Part shown: piece by piece, positions 7,051-15,680 of the stretch
Numbering within the stretch: the first letter of the stretch is position 1
How the letters are laid out: the number at the start of each line of letters is the position of its first letter
Source of the DNA: Clostridia bacterium
Lineage (GTDB): Bacteria; Bacillota; Clostridia; Christensenellales; Aristaeellaceae
Direction of reading: 5' to 3'
Assembly: GCA_017397765.1 (NCBI GenBank)
Contig: JAFQIB010000118.1
Span: forward strand, 1 to 42,327
Length of the DNA: 42,327 nucleotides
Translations under genes and position numbers: made by a program
The notes under the pieces: generated by a model
The model's database searches: none
Seen by the model: only the letters and a program-made list of their open reading frames with translations
What the model was told of the DNA's origin: nothing

Positions 7051-7079
7051 ATTATAGCACAGCTTTCCGCCAATGAAAA
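7051..7079 (-). promoter_or_regulatory. Promoter of the macrodomain gene
   Basis: Minus strand: -10 TATAAT (7051-7056), 17-base spacer and a weak -35 TTTTCA (7074-7079). Confidence 0.65.
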
Positions 7080-7118
7080 GCAGCTGCCCTTCACAGGACA
7101 GCTGCATGAGATGCGTAT

Positions 7119-7478
7119 TTATCTGCCGAATTTGAACAGGAGCAAGCCGGTTTCAACCCCGATGATGCCAAAGAGCAGGATCTCCAGCGCATGCAGGAGC
7201 GCGAACCGCTCCACGCTGTTGGTGCTGGTCAGGTTGACCTTGTCGCCCGCCAGATCATCCAGGAAGGAGGTGAGGGTGAATTTGCCCCCCGTCCACTGGT
7301 TGAGCCGATCGTCTGCCGCGGAGACAGCGCTGTCAGCATATTCCAGCACGGTTTCCGCTGCATTCAGCACAGCGGGAGAAACGCCGCTGGCACTTTGCAG
7401 AGAAAAGCCCCAGATGCCGCCAGCAATGCCCACGATCCCGATCAGGATCAGCACCACCGCAAGAATCGTTCGCATCAC
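7119..7478 (-). CDS. Small membrane protein, unknown
   Basis: A protein of 119 residues with one hydrophobic helix at each end (about 4-25 and 95-115) and a polar middle of about 70 residues that probably lies outside the membrane. No family is recognised. The start is either GTG at 7478, 8 bases from GGGAGG, or the next codon, ATG at 7475. It lies 31 bases after purC on the same strand, so it may ride on the purC transcript. A link to purine synthesis is not supported by anything else. Confidence 0.55.
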   Translation of the reverse strand: MMRTILAVVLILIGIVGIAGGIWGFSLQSASGVSPAVLNAAETVLEYADSAVSAADDRLNQWTGGKFTLTSFLDDLAGDKVNLTSTNSVERFALLHALEILLFGIIGVETGLLLFKFGR

Positions 7479-7509
7479 CGGTCATCCCTCCCCGCCGCAT
7501 TCAGGCCGA

Positions 7510-8199
7510 TCAGGCAAAGAACAGCTTGTTCAGCGTCATGGGATCGACGTACTCGCCGTCCTTGAACACGCGCATGTTGCCGGAGGCGATCTCGTCGATC
7601 AGCATGACATTGCCCTCCTCGTCATAGCCGAACTCGAACTTGATGTCGTACATCTCCAGGCCCTTTTCCTTCAGATCATCCGCAACGATCTTGGTGATCG
7701 CCTGGGTCATGGCCTTCAGGTCATCATACTGCTTGGCGGTCATCACGCCCAGATCCACCAGGCCGTCCTTGGTGACGAGGGGATCGCCCTTCTCGTCGTT
7801 CTTGAAGGTCGTCTCCACATAGGCGGGCAGATCCTGGCCCAGGGTGCAGTAATCAGAGTAACGGCGATAGAAGGAGCCCACAGCCTTGTAGCGGCAGATG
7901 ACCTCCAGGCCCTTGCCGAACACCTTCGCAGCCTTGACCTCCATGGTGGTGTCATCCAGATTCGCGCTCACATAGTGGGTGCGGATGCCGGCGGCGTTGA
8001 TCTTCTCGAAGAAGTAGATGGACATGCGCAGATTCACGTCGCCCACACCTTCAATGGTCAGGCCGACGCTGTTCTCGCCGGGATCGAACACGCCGTCCTT
8101 GCCGGTGCAGTCGTCCTTGAACTTCAGCAGGCAGTTGCCGTTCTCCAGCGCGTAGACGTTCTTGGTCTTGCCGGTGTAAAGAAGCTTCAGGTTCTCCAT
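7510..8199 (-). CDS. purC: Phosphoribosylaminoimidazole-succinocarboxamide synthase (SAICAR synthetase)
   Basis: A protein of 229 residues, close to the usual bacterial PurC length. It joins CAIR and aspartate using ATP in purine synthesis. Visible family marks are the start [20 protein letters not shown], the GSFYRRY segment and the nucleotide-site stretch [14 protein letters not shown] near the end. An upstream in-frame ATG at 8325 is rejected because the ATG at 8199 has GAGAGG 8 bases away, begins where the family begins, and the promoter lies between the two. No other purine gene is present here, so it stands alone apart from the small membrane protein behind it. Confidence 0.95.
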   Translation of the reverse strand: MENLKLLYTGKTKNVYALENGNCLLKFKDDCTGKDGVFDPGENSVGLTIEGVGDVNLRMSIYFFEKINAAGIRTHYVSANLDDTTMEVKAAKVFGKGLEVICRYKAVGSFYRRYSDYCTLGQDLPAYVETTFKNDEKGDPLVTKDGLVDLGVMTAKQYDDLKAMTQAITKIVADDLKEKGLEMYDIKFEFGYDEEGNVMLIDEIASGNMRVFKDGEYVDPMTLNKLFFA

Positions 8200-8253
8200 A
8201 ATCGTACCTCTCCGTTTCTGTATGTCAGGTTTGGTTTTGCTTGGAACGTTGAT

Positions 8254-8282
8254 AGTATAACGCCGAAAAGTCCTGTTTGCAA
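8254..8282 (-). promoter_or_regulatory. Sigma-A promoter of purC
   Basis: Minus strand: -35 TTGCAA (8277-8282), 17-base spacer, -10 TATACT (8254-8259). No purine riboswitch is seen in the short leader. Confidence 0.8.
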
Positions 8283-8437
8283 GTGTTTTTTGCCTGAACT
8301 CCGAATCTTTTTGATGATTTCGCATTTTTCATTCGGACTGCGGAAAATTTCCGACCAGATTGTGCAGGGCTGTTTCCGGCCTGAAGCTTTCTATTTTGTT
8401 TCTCATTTTCTTCTAATTCAACCTTCAGCCGTCTCAC

Positions 8438-8466
8438 ATGACAAAACGCTCCAACTGCGGTATGAT
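8438..8466 (+). promoter_or_regulatory. Promoter of the DUF4342-like gene
   Basis: -35 ATGACA (8438-8443), 17-base spacer, -10 TATGAT (8461-8466). Confidence 0.75.
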
Positions 8467-8513
8467 ATGACCGTACCAAACAAACACACCACATCAACAG
8501 GGAGGAACACACC

Positions 8514-8813
8514 ATGTCCAGCGAAAAGACCAACCACATCTTCAACAAGCTCTATGCCAACCGCATCGTCATCAAGCGCAGCGGCAATCCCATCGTCAAC
8601 CTGAGCCTGCTCTTCTGCCTCATCGCCTTCCTGACCGCCCCCTGGCTGGTGATCGGCGGCCTGATCGCCGCGCTGGCGCTGGGCTATACCTTCAGCTACG
8701 TCCGCAATGACGCAGCCTTCCTCAGCAATTTTGACGACGTTGTGCAGGACGCCAAGCAGAACGTCCGCAGCGTCGTGGATGCGGTGAGCGACCATCACGA
8801 AGCCCAGAACTGA
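8514..8813 (+). CDS. Small DUF4342-like protein
   Basis: A protein of 99 residues. A charged N-terminus leads to NRIVIKRSGNPIVNL, a hydrophobic stretch (about 30-58, APWLVIGGLIAALALGY) and an amphipathic C-terminus. This layout (a short strand with IVIK, then a hydrophobic Ala/Gly/Leu hairpin) is that of DUF4342 proteins, whose role is unknown. It is a single-gene unit with its own promoter, GGGAGG ribosome site and a strong terminator (8826-8858). Confidence 0.7.
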   Translation: MSSEKTNHIFNKLYANRIVIKRSGNPIVNLSLLFCLIAFLTAPWLVIGGLIAALALGYTFSYVRNDAAFLSNFDDVVQDAKQNVRSVVDAVSDHHEAQN

Positions 8814-8825
8814 TCCAACGGAAAC

Positions 8826-8858
8826 GCCGGAGCGCCGCAAAGCGCTCCGGCTGTTTTT
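8826..8858 (+). terminator. Rho-independent terminator between convergent genes
   Basis: Stem GCCGGAGCGC (8826-8835) with GCGCTCCGGC (8842-8851), then TGTTTTT. It reaches the stop codon of the convergent mannosidase gene. Confidence 0.85.
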
Positions 8859-11739
8859 ATGTGCGGACGATCCGCAGCGTCCGGATCTCGAAGGGCTTCA
8901 GCCGCAGGGGCACCTCCCTGCCCTCACCCAGCAGCGCACCGGTCTCGCTTTCGTCCATGGCGGATTCGTATACCTTTGCCGCAAAGGGCAGCCGCAGCAC
9001 GCCTGCCGCATGGGTGCGCAGGCTCTCGTACAGGCGGAGGATGATATCGTCCGAGCCGTCGTCGGCGGGCTTGACGGTTTCGAGAATGATCGCATCGCCG
9101 CTGACCGTGAAGCCCGCGTCCTCCCGGCAGGGCTCGGCAAAGGCCATGCCCGCCTTGACCACTCCTGCATCCTTGAAGCCTGCCGCAAAGGGCAGGATGG
9201 CAAAGCTGAAGCCGTGATGCCAGCGGTCCGCCGTGTCATCGGGCACCAGCGGCGCACGCAGCAGGGACAGGGCGATCTCGCCGCCTCCGCCAGCCGGGCA
9301 CCGGCTGGTGCTGACCGCGCGGGAGCCGGATTGCAGAATCGCAAAGCCGCGGTTCTCCTCGCACAGAGCCGTCCAGCGGTTGGAGCAGCTCTCATAGCGG
9401 TCCGCCGCAAAGGGATGGCTGGCATGGCAGGGCCGCTTCACATGGCCGAACTGGATCTCATGCAGCGCGTCCTCACACAGCACATTGGATTCAAAATGCA
9501 CCTTCAGCAGCCTGTGACGCTCGTTCCAGTCCACGCCGGCGCTGATCTCGATCCGGTCGCCGCGCAGATAGATGCACAGATTCACGCCGCTCCGGCTGAA
9601 ATCATAGTCCGCCTCGATGAAGGGCTCGCCGCTTTCATCTGCAAAGACGCCGCATTTGGCATGCAGATCAATATCCAGCCTGCACTTTTGCCAGTCGCGG
9701 CTCAGCTCCCAGGCGTCGTACACGGCTTCGACGTTCTCGTACAGCCGCCAGTCGTTCATCTTCTGGCCGGGATTCAGCAGCGCCACGCCGTTACGCTTGT
9801 CGAAAATCTGCGTGATCGCGCCCCGCCTGTCCACCGTGACGCGCAGGAGGCTGTTTTCCATCAGGAATCCATCCGCCGTTTCGGTGACAGCTGCGATTTC
9901 CGCCGCGGGCTGCAGACTCGCCGTGGCCTTCGGCAGCCGCGCCAGAAGCGCCTCCAGCGCATGCAGCTGGGCCGACAGAGAATCCTCCGCCTCCCGATGC
10001 ACCCGCTGGATGCCCACGCCGCCGGCCACATCGTGGAACTGGCAGAACATCAGCGCATCCCAGGCCTTCTCGATGGTCGGCATGTACTCCGCCCGCTCCT
10101 TGCCGGGCAGCAGCGCGACCAGCGCCTCCGCATCATGGAGCAGCAGCTCCACAGTCTTCATGAGCTGCTTGGTTTTCACCTGAGTCGTCCAGGTGCCCCG
10201 GTGCCAGCTGAGGTACAGCTCGCCCACCCAGCGGTTGCCCTCCGCCTGCCGGGCCGTCTCCTCAAAGAAGCCGCGCAGACTGCCGTAATGGGCGCGGGGC
10301 AGGCCCTCCAGGTCCTCCATGCGGCGCACGGCCTCCAGCATGTCGCGGGTCGCGCCGCCGCCGCCGTCGCCAAAGCCGAAGGGGTACAGGAGCGTGTCGA
10401 TATTTTCCGTCTGCACGCGATCCTTATTCCACCGCTGCATGAACTGGGCCGGGCTCACCTGCGCATTGTTCTTGAAGAAGGACAGCGCGGTCACCGTCGA
10501 GCCGTCCATGCCCTCCCAGATGAAATTCTGATAGGGGAAGCGCTCGCACTCCGGGTCGGCCCGCAGGAGCTTCTGGGTCGCGAAGTACGGGATGTTCAGC
10601 TTGCGCAGCAGCTGGGGCAGCACGGCGGAATAGCCGAAGGTATCCGGCTGCCAGGCCACCTGGGAATCCACGCCGAAATGCTCGCGGAACCACTTTTTGC
10701 CGCGAACGAGCTGCCGAATCAGGCTCTCGCCGGAGGGCAGATTGGTGTCGCATTCAATGTAGAACGCCCCCTCCGGGTCGATCTGCCCGCGTGCAAAGGC
10801 TTCCTTCACCCGCTCCCACAGCGCCGGATGCTGGCTGCGCAGCATGTCCAGCAGCCGGGGCTCGCACAGAAGGAAGCGGTACTCCGGGTATTCCTCCATC
10901 AGCGCCAGCTGATTGGCATAGGTGCGGGCCACCTTGTGCCAGGTTTCCTCCTCCGGCCAGAGCCAGGCCAGATCGATATGACTCTGGCCCAGCAGCCACA
11001 TCGTGGGCGCGGTGGAGCCGTTGCGGCATGCCAGCGCCGCCTTCAGCGCCGCCCGGGCCCTGCGGAAGCTTGCATGGCGCTCCGCCGCAGGCAGCTCGAA
11101 ATCCGCCGTATAGGTGAAGTCCATCAGCGCTTGGGCGACCCGTTGGTAGCGCAGGGATCTTTCCTCCAGCTGACCGAGCAGATCGCAGAGGATCTCCACG
11201 TCCATATGCAGCTGATAGGCGTCCTCGTTCCACAGCGCCAGGAGGCTTGGCTTCACAGTGCACTGGGCCTCCGGCACCGGTGGGATTGCCGCGCGCTCCG
11301 GCGGGCAGGGGCCCAGGTTCTCCAGCCGCGCGCCGTGCCCGGCATAGCTTTCGATCAGCACACAGATCCGCTCTCTGGCCCGGGCTGCCCGGCGCAGCGT
11401 CACATGATCGCGCCCCTTGTCGTTGGAGCCTGCTGCCAGGCCGTCCACATAGATCAGCTGCTCGCCGCCCAGGCCGGGCAGCAGGATCACCCGGCGGCCC
11501 TCGCAGCCCTCCGGCAGCACGATTTCCGTCCGGAACCAGGCATATTCCCAGCACTTCCCCCATTTTTCACCCACGGGAAAAGGCCGCATCGGCATGGATG
11601 CGGCACTTTCGGGGGTCAGGCGGTCAAAGGTGGTGAAACCGGCAAAGTCCACCGTCCCGACCGGGGTAAACAGGTGGTTCTTCAGCTCCCTCCGCCAGGC
11701 TTCAAGCCGCTGGCGGTTCTGTCGGGGCAGGCGGTTCAT
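8857..11739 (-). CDS. Alpha-mannosidase, glycoside hydrolase family 38
   Basis: A protein of 960 residues from the ATG at 11739, chosen because GGAGG lies 7 bases before it; an in-frame ATG 21 bases earlier has no site. The N-terminal beta domain (to about 240) precedes the GH38 catalytic barrel. Its marks are WLLGQSHIDLAWLW (metal-binding His-x-Asp at about 254-256), WQPDTFGY (nucleophile Asp about 366) and NLPSGESLIRQ. A helical linker and long C-terminal beta domains follow. These zinc enzymes cut alpha-mannose from oligosaccharides by a retaining mechanism. It has no signal peptide and is therefore probably cytoplasmic. It lies 27 bases behind the large CotH gene with no terminator between, so the two are probably co-transcribed. 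Confidence 0.92.
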   Translation of the reverse strand: MNRLPRQNRQRLEAWRRELKNHLFTPVGTVDFAGFTTFDRLTPESAASMPMRPFPVGEKWGKCWEYAWFRTEIVLPEGCEGRRVILLPGLGGEQLIYVDGLAAGSNDKGRDHVTLRRAARARERICVLIESYAGHGARLENLGPCPPERAAIPPVPEAQCTVKPSLLALWNEDAYQLHMDVEILCDLLGQLEERSLRYQRVAQALMDFTYTADFELPAAERHASFRRARAALKAALACRNGSTAPTMWLLGQSHIDLAWLWPEEETWHKVARTYANQLALMEEYPEYRFLLCEPRLLDMLRSQHPALWERVKEAFARGQIDPEGAFYIECDTNLPSGESLIRQLVRGKKWFREHFGVDSQVAWQPDTFGYSAVLPQLLRKLNIPYFATQKLLRADPECERFPYQNFIWEGMDGSTVTALSFFKNNAQVSPAQFMQRWNKDRVQTENIDTLLYPFGFGDGGGGATRDMLEAVRRMEDLEGLPRAHYGSLRGFFEETARQAEGNRWVGELYLSWHRGTWTTQVKTKQLMKTVELLLHDAEALVALLPGKERAEYMPTIEKAWDALMFCQFHDVAGGVGIQRVHREAEDSLSAQLHALEALLARLPKATASLQPAAEIAAVTETADGFLMENSLLRVTVDRRGAITQIFDKRNGVALLNPGQKMNDWRLYENVEAVYDAWELSRDWQKCRLDIDLHAKCGVFADESGEPFIEADYDFSRSGVNLCIYLRGDRIEISAGVDWNERHRLLKVHFESNVLCEDALHEIQFGHVKRPCHASHPFAADRYESCSNRWTALCEENRGFAILQSGSRAVSTSRCPAGGGGEIALSLLRAPLVPDDTADRWHHGFSFAILPFAAGFKDAGVVKAGMAFAEPCREDAGFTVSGDAIILETVKPADDGSDDIILRLYESLRTHAAGVLRLPFAAKVYESAMDESETGALLGEGREVPLRLKPFEIRTLRIVRT

Positions 11740-11766
11740 GTGCTCCCCTCCTGACGTCATTTGCAG

Positions 11767-13728
11767 TTAATCAAAGGTTGCAGTCAGCGTAATCATCCGG
11801 CTGAAGGAGACCTCCGTGGTCAGCGCAGCAGGATCGGCGATGACCGCAGAATCGTGGGAAACGCTCCAGCCCTTGAAGGTCGCGCCCTCGGCCGGCACAG
11901 CCGTCACCGTCACGCCGGTCTCGGCAAAGAGGCGGAGACGGTCGTTGTTCTTCACCTCAATGTCGCGCCCGTTGATATAGACGGCGCCCTTGTCCCGGTT
12001 TTCAATGCGGATATTGACCGCCACCGGATTCTCCAGATCAAAGGCCGTCTTCACGATGTCCGGGAAGGTCGAGGCGCGCTTCTGGAAGAACCGTTCCAGG
12101 TTGTCCAGATGGGAATCATAGTGGCTTTCCGGATGCCAGGTGACCCACTGGGGGCCGAAGCGGCGCAGCGTATCCGGCACATAGGGCTCATACTGGGCGC
12201 GCATCTCGTCCAGAATCTGCTCCGAGCGGGCGGCGCTGAAGTACAGGTTGCTCACGTCGCAGCAGGCGCGGATCAGCTCCAGGCGGAATTCCTCGCTGAG
12301 CATCAGGTTCTGCAGCATGAGCGCCGGATTGTATTCCTCATAGTCCTCGCCGTACAGCACCGGGCTGATGTTGTCCAGATCAAAATTGCCGCCGTTGACA
12401 TACACGCCGGAGGAATAATCCGTATCGTAGAGCATCATGCGCCACTTGCCGTCGGCATAGGGATGGACGGAGGGATCAGGCTCCCGGACGCACCACATCT
12501 CCCAGTTGTTGTTGTGGAAGGGGCCGTCCTCATTGACGATGAAGAACTGCATCGCACAGTAGTCGGCAAATGCACCCATGTCCAGAATCTCGCAGGCCTG
12601 GGCATAGACCTCCGGGTCCTCCATGTCCTCCCAGGCGATGAACTCATACATCTCCAGGAAGCGGTCGAAGTCGCCCTCTTCACCCTCTTCCAGCTCGCTG
12701 GTCTTGACCATGATCACGTTCTTATCATCAATCCCGTAGTGATACTGGATGTACTTGTCGGTGTACTCCTCATTGAGGGTGTACATGCCCCAGAATTCGC
12801 CGTTGATGAAGGCGATGGCCGGCATGTTGGCCGCCGTTTCAAAGCGCAGGCCCTTGGAGAGATTGGTGATATAGGGATCGCGGATCTTGGCAAACTGCAC
12901 ATCGTTGGCGCCCGAGCGCAGCGTCACGGACTTGTACTTGGCCAGCAGCTCGCCGTCCGCCTCGCAGATCTCGTCCGGATAAATGGCGAAATTCACATTC
13001 TTGTCGCCGTATTCAGAGCGGGCGATCAGACGGATGGATTTCTGATGATAGCCGCGGGAGGCGCCGCCCTTGATGCGCATGCCCATGTTCTGGGTATGCA
13101 CGTCGCCGTTGGCTGACATGAAGGTGACGGAGACGGGACGCTCCCACTCCTTGCCGTGCTGGGTGAAATTGCCCTGGGCCTCCCAGTCCTCAAAGGGCTC
13201 GGTCTGCTGGGCCGCCCACCGCTCGAAAATATTGCCCAGCACATAGATGCCCGTTTCCGGATCAAAGAGGTTGTCCGCATCGGTCACCAGGCAGACGATC
13301 GCCGTATCGCCGTACAGCGCCTTCCGGTCGTAGCCGATGAAGTAGGTGCCGCTGAGCACCGCGCTGGCTTCCCCCTTTTTGTTCACCGCCACCGCGCTCA
13401 CCACGCGGCCCGTGGGGAAATCCGTCGTCGGGATATAGTCCTCGGCAGAGTTGATGCCCGTCTCGCGCACCAGCACGTCCACCCGCTGACTGGAATCCGT
13501 CAGGGACAGCGGACCGGCGTAGACCGTGCTCTTCTCATCCGGCATGGAACCATCCAGGGTATAATAGATGGTCGCTTTTGGATCATCACAGGTGATCTCC
13601 AGGGAGATCTCCGATGCATAGAAGCCGCTGGGCTCGGAGAAGGTCAGCACCGGCGCATCCGCCAGCGCAGGCAGCACCGGCAGGCACACAAGCAGGGTCA
13701 GCAGCAGCACGCGAATCAATGTCTTCAT
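11767..13728 (-). CDS. Secreted CotH-type kinase protein with chitobiase-like and repeat domains
   Basis: A protein of 653 residues. A signal peptide (1-24, cleaved near ALADA) is followed by a small beta domain with IYYTLDGSMP (about 54-63), the pattern of chitobiase C-terminal-like modules. The CotH domain spans about 135-550: GMRIKGGASRGYHQKSIRL, FINGEFWGMYTLNE, and the metal/catalytic segment MLYDTDYSSG (432-441). The last 80 residues resemble an InlB-type beta repeat (FKGW). CotH proteins are atypical kinases first known from spore coats; secreted forms are common in gut and cellulosome-forming clostridia. It has its own promoter and AGGAG 9 bases before the ATG. The substrate is unknown. 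Confidence 0.88.
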   Translation of the reverse strand: MKTLIRVLLLTLLVCLPVLPALADAPVLTFSEPSGFYASEISLEITCDDPKATIYYTLDGSMPDEKSTVYAGPLSLTDSSQRVDVLVRETGINSAEDYIPTTDFPTGRVVSAVAVNKKGEASAVLSGTYFIGYDRKALYGDTAIVCLVTDADNLFDPETGIYVLGNIFERWAAQQTEPFEDWEAQGNFTQHGKEWERPVSVTFMSANGDVHTQNMGMRIKGGASRGYHQKSIRLIARSEYGDKNVNFAIYPDEICEADGELLAKYKSVTLRSGANDVQFAKIRDPYITNLSKGLRFETAANMPAIAFINGEFWGMYTLNEEYTDKYIQYHYGIDDKNVIMVKTSELEEGEEGDFDRFLEMYEFIAWEDMEDPEVYAQACEILDMGAFADYCAMQFFIVNEDGPFHNNNWEMWCVREPDPSVHPYADGKWRMMLYDTDYSSGVYVNGGNFDLDNISPVLYGEDYEEYNPALMLQNLMLSEEFRLELIRACCDVSNLYFSAARSEQILDEMRAQYEPYVPDTLRRFGPQWVTWHPESHYDSHLDNLERFFQKRASTFPDIVKTAFDLENPVAVNIRIENRDKGAVYINGRDIEVKNNDRLRLFAETGVTVTAVPAEGATFKGWSVSHDSAVIADPAALTTEVSFSRMITLTATFD

Positions 13729-13765
13729 GGCAGAAAGCTCCTGTCAAACGAATTTTTCTGCCTGT

Positions 13766-13794
13766 ATTATCCCATGAATACCGGTTTGTGTCAA
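13766..13794 (-). promoter_or_regulatory. Promoter of the CotH-mannosidase unit
   Basis: Minus strand: consensus -35 TTGACA (13789-13794), 17-base spacer, -10 GATAAT (13766-13771). Confidence 0.85.
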
Positions 13795-13847
13795 TCAAAA
13801 AGTAGCCCTGCGCCAGCTTTCACCCAGCGAAAAAAAGCATTGAAGGC

Positions 13848-13885
13848 AAAACAACAGCAGGGGCAGCAAGCCGCCGCCCCTGCTG
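13848..13885 (-). terminator. Terminator after the XRE/membrane regulator gene
   Basis: Stem CAGCAGGGGC (13855-13864) with GCCCCTGCTG (13876-13885). On the minus strand it is followed by TTGTTTTG. Confidence 0.65.
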
Positions 13886-13912
13886 AAACGCTCACGCGCC
13901 TCCTGCGCCTGA

Positions 13913-14557
13913 TCAGGTTTCTCTTTGGGCTGCTTTCCTTCGCCAGAGGCTGCCGGTCAGAAGCCCGCAAATTGCCAGCCCAATGCCCACCGCCATATAC
14001 GGCAGATTGGGAAAGCGGAAGGTAAACACAGCTTCCCCCGCCACCTCCATATATGCCGTATAGGGAACCGTCAAAAAGGTCACGCCTGCAAACAGCAGGC
14101 AGAGCCAGTTGCCCTTTCCCCAATAATCCTGCTTTGCCACAGCCGTCGTTGCCGCAAGCAGCAGCAGCGGCAGCAGCAGCCATCTGAAAATCACATCCAG
14201 TGCCGCCGTCGCAGGGCCCTTTGCCAGCCAGAAGACGAGCATCGCTGCAGTCCAGGTGATGAAGTAAGCGGCCATCAATACGATCTTTCCCAGATTCTTT
14301 TTGGCCTTGACGGTGTTTGTGCTCTCCTCCAGAAACTCCTGATAGGTCTGCTTCACGTCTTTTTCCTCCTTGAGCAGATGGTCAAGGCTGACGGCATAGA
14401 CGTCGCTCATTTTGATCACGCTCACAATATCAGGATAGGATTTGCAGTTCTCCCAGTTTGATATTGTCTGCCTGCTGACGCCCAGCAGCTCCGCCGCCTT
14501 TTCCTGCGTCAGTCCCCGGTCATTCCGCGCTTTTCTGAGTTTGCATCCAATCTCCAT
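13913..14557 (-). CDS. XRE-family regulator with four membrane segments
   Basis: A protein of 214 residues. Residues 1-65 are an XRE/Cro helix-turn-helix (KLRKARNDRGLTQEKAAELLGVSRQTISNWE). After a charged linker there are four hydrophobic segments at about 90-110, 120-140, 150-172 and 185-205. Such membrane-bound XRE proteins are frequent in Firmicutes and are thought to respond to the envelope. AAGGTGG lies 7 bases before the ATG, and a -10 TATACT lies at 14603-14608 with a poor -35. It is flanked by its own terminator and so is a single-gene unit; no partner gene is evident. Confidence 0.82.
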   Translation of the reverse strand: MEIGCKLRKARNDRGLTQEKAAELLGVSRQTISNWENCKSYPDIVSVIKMSDVYAVSLDHLLKEEKDVKQTYQEFLEESTNTVKAKKNLGKIVLMAAYFITWTAAMLVFWLAKGPATAALDVIFRWLLLPLLLLAATTAVAKQDYWGKGNWLCLLFAGVTFLTVPYTAYMEVAGEAVFTFRFPNLPYMAVGIGLAICGLLTGSLWRRKAAQRET

Positions 14558-14602
14558 CTGCTGACCACCTTCTGTTTATTCTGCTCCGGCCGAAGCATCC
14601 CC

Positions 14603-14608
14603 AGTATA
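14603..14608 (-). promoter_or_regulatory. Possible -10 element for the XRE/membrane gene
   Basis: TATACT on the minus strand, about 45 bases before the start codon. The -35 region (TGGAAA at 17 bases) is weak. Confidence 0.4.
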
Positions 14609-14708
14609 CAAAATTTCCGGTTCTTTTCCACCAAATCTCTTTTACATCCGGCAAAAAGACTTGTCAAAATCCTTTTACAAGGCCGGAAACGCAGCGTTTT
14701 CCCCGCCT

Positions 14709-15656
14709 TCAGCCGCCGAACTGCGCCACAAACCGGTCCGTGCCGGTCACGATCTCCTCTGCCGAAAGCCGGCCCGAGAGCTCCAGCACCTTGATCGGGC
14801 TGCGCAGGATGTAGTCCCGGTAGGGGGCAAGTACAGGATATGTGCCGGGCTCCGGCCCCGACAGCGTGCAGGGCGCATAATGATCCAGCGCATCCACAGC
14901 ATCGTGGATGTGCATGCCCACGATCATGTCGGCCGCCTTGTCGGAGAGGGGCAGCTGCTGCAACCCCATCTCCTCCATCATGATGGCATGGCCGGTATCC
15001 AGCCAGATGCCCACCGGGCCGCCCGCAAAGCGGTCTGCAATCAGATCAAACTCCGCAAATATCGGTGCCTGATGGCACATCGCCCGGTTCTCCATGCCCA
15101 GCCTGACCGGCAGATCGTACTTTGCCACATAATTCGCCAGTTCGTCGATGGATTTCATCATCCGGTCCAGATAGGGCTGGGCCCGGCGGGCGGCAAGCAT
15201 CTGCGCATGCAGCGTGCGGTATTCCTCCGTGTCCTGCCGGTGGGCAGCGATCAGCTGCTTGAGCGGCACGTCGTATGCCTGCGGGTCAAGGGGCACCTCC
15301 GTGGGGTGGAACACCACCGCGCCGGCTCCCAGCACGCAGGCCCATTCGATGCTGCCCTTGGCCAGCTCCACCGCCTGCTGACGGAGGCCTTCGTCCTCGT
15401 AGCCCAGCATGACCGAATCGGTATCAAAGCGCTTGTCCAGCGTTTTGGGGAAGACATTATGGACGCTGGACACGCTGATGGCGCCCTCCCGGATGCGGCG
15501 GCGGATGCCGGAAAGCCATTCGGTGCGCACCTGATAATTCAGCTCCACCCGGGAAAAGCCCAGAGCGGTCAGCTGATCGATCAGCTCCTCGCCGCTATGA
15601 GCCTTGCGGAAATTCCACATGGTCGAGATCGCCAGATCTGATTTGGTGAAGGACAT
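14709..15656 (-). CDS. Sugar phosphate isomerase/epimerase-like TIM barrel
   Basis: A protein of 315 residues of the xylose isomerase-like TIM barrel (AP endonuclease 2) superfamily. Likely metal ligands are Glu189 in LGMENR, Asp220 with His223 in WLDTGH, the His residues of MHIHD (249-251) and Glu292 in VLELSG. Members isomerise or epimerise sugars or keto-sugars, but the substrate cannot be read from sequence. It follows the Cof-type phosphatase gene by 24 bases with AAGGAGG ahead of its ATG, so the two form an operon, which suggests a shared sugar-phosphate substrate (inference). Confidence 0.82.
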   Translation of the reverse strand: MSFTKSDLAISTMWNFRKAHSGEELIDQLTALGFSRVELNYQVRTEWLSGIRRRIREGAISVSSVHNVFPKTLDKRFDTDSVMLGYEDEGLRQQAVELAKGSIEWACVLGAGAVVFHPTEVPLDPQAYDVPLKQLIAAHRQDTEEYRTLHAQMLAARRAQPYLDRMMKSIDELANYVAKYDLPVRLGMENRAMCHQAPIFAEFDLIADRFAGGPVGIWLDTGHAIMMEEMGLQQLPLSDKAADMIVGMHIHDAVDALDHYAPCTLSGPEPGTYPVLAPYRDYILRSPIKVLELSGRLSAEEIVTGTDRFVAQFGG

Positions 15657-15680
15657 GGGATCGCCTCCTTGTCGTCGGTG

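Noticed and set aside
7200-7478. Functional link of the small membrane protein to purine synthesis
   Set aside because: Only its closeness to purC supports this. The protein has no recognisable domain.
8200-8325. N-terminal extension of PurC
   Set aside because: The extra 42 codons cross the purC promoter, have no family match and lack a ribosome site. The ATG at 8199 fits.
9010-11754. Open frame of over 900 codons opposite the mannosidase
   Set aside because: The minus strand carries the complete GH38 signature. The plus-strand product is low-complexity (rich in His, Gln, Ala and Arg), a typical shadow.
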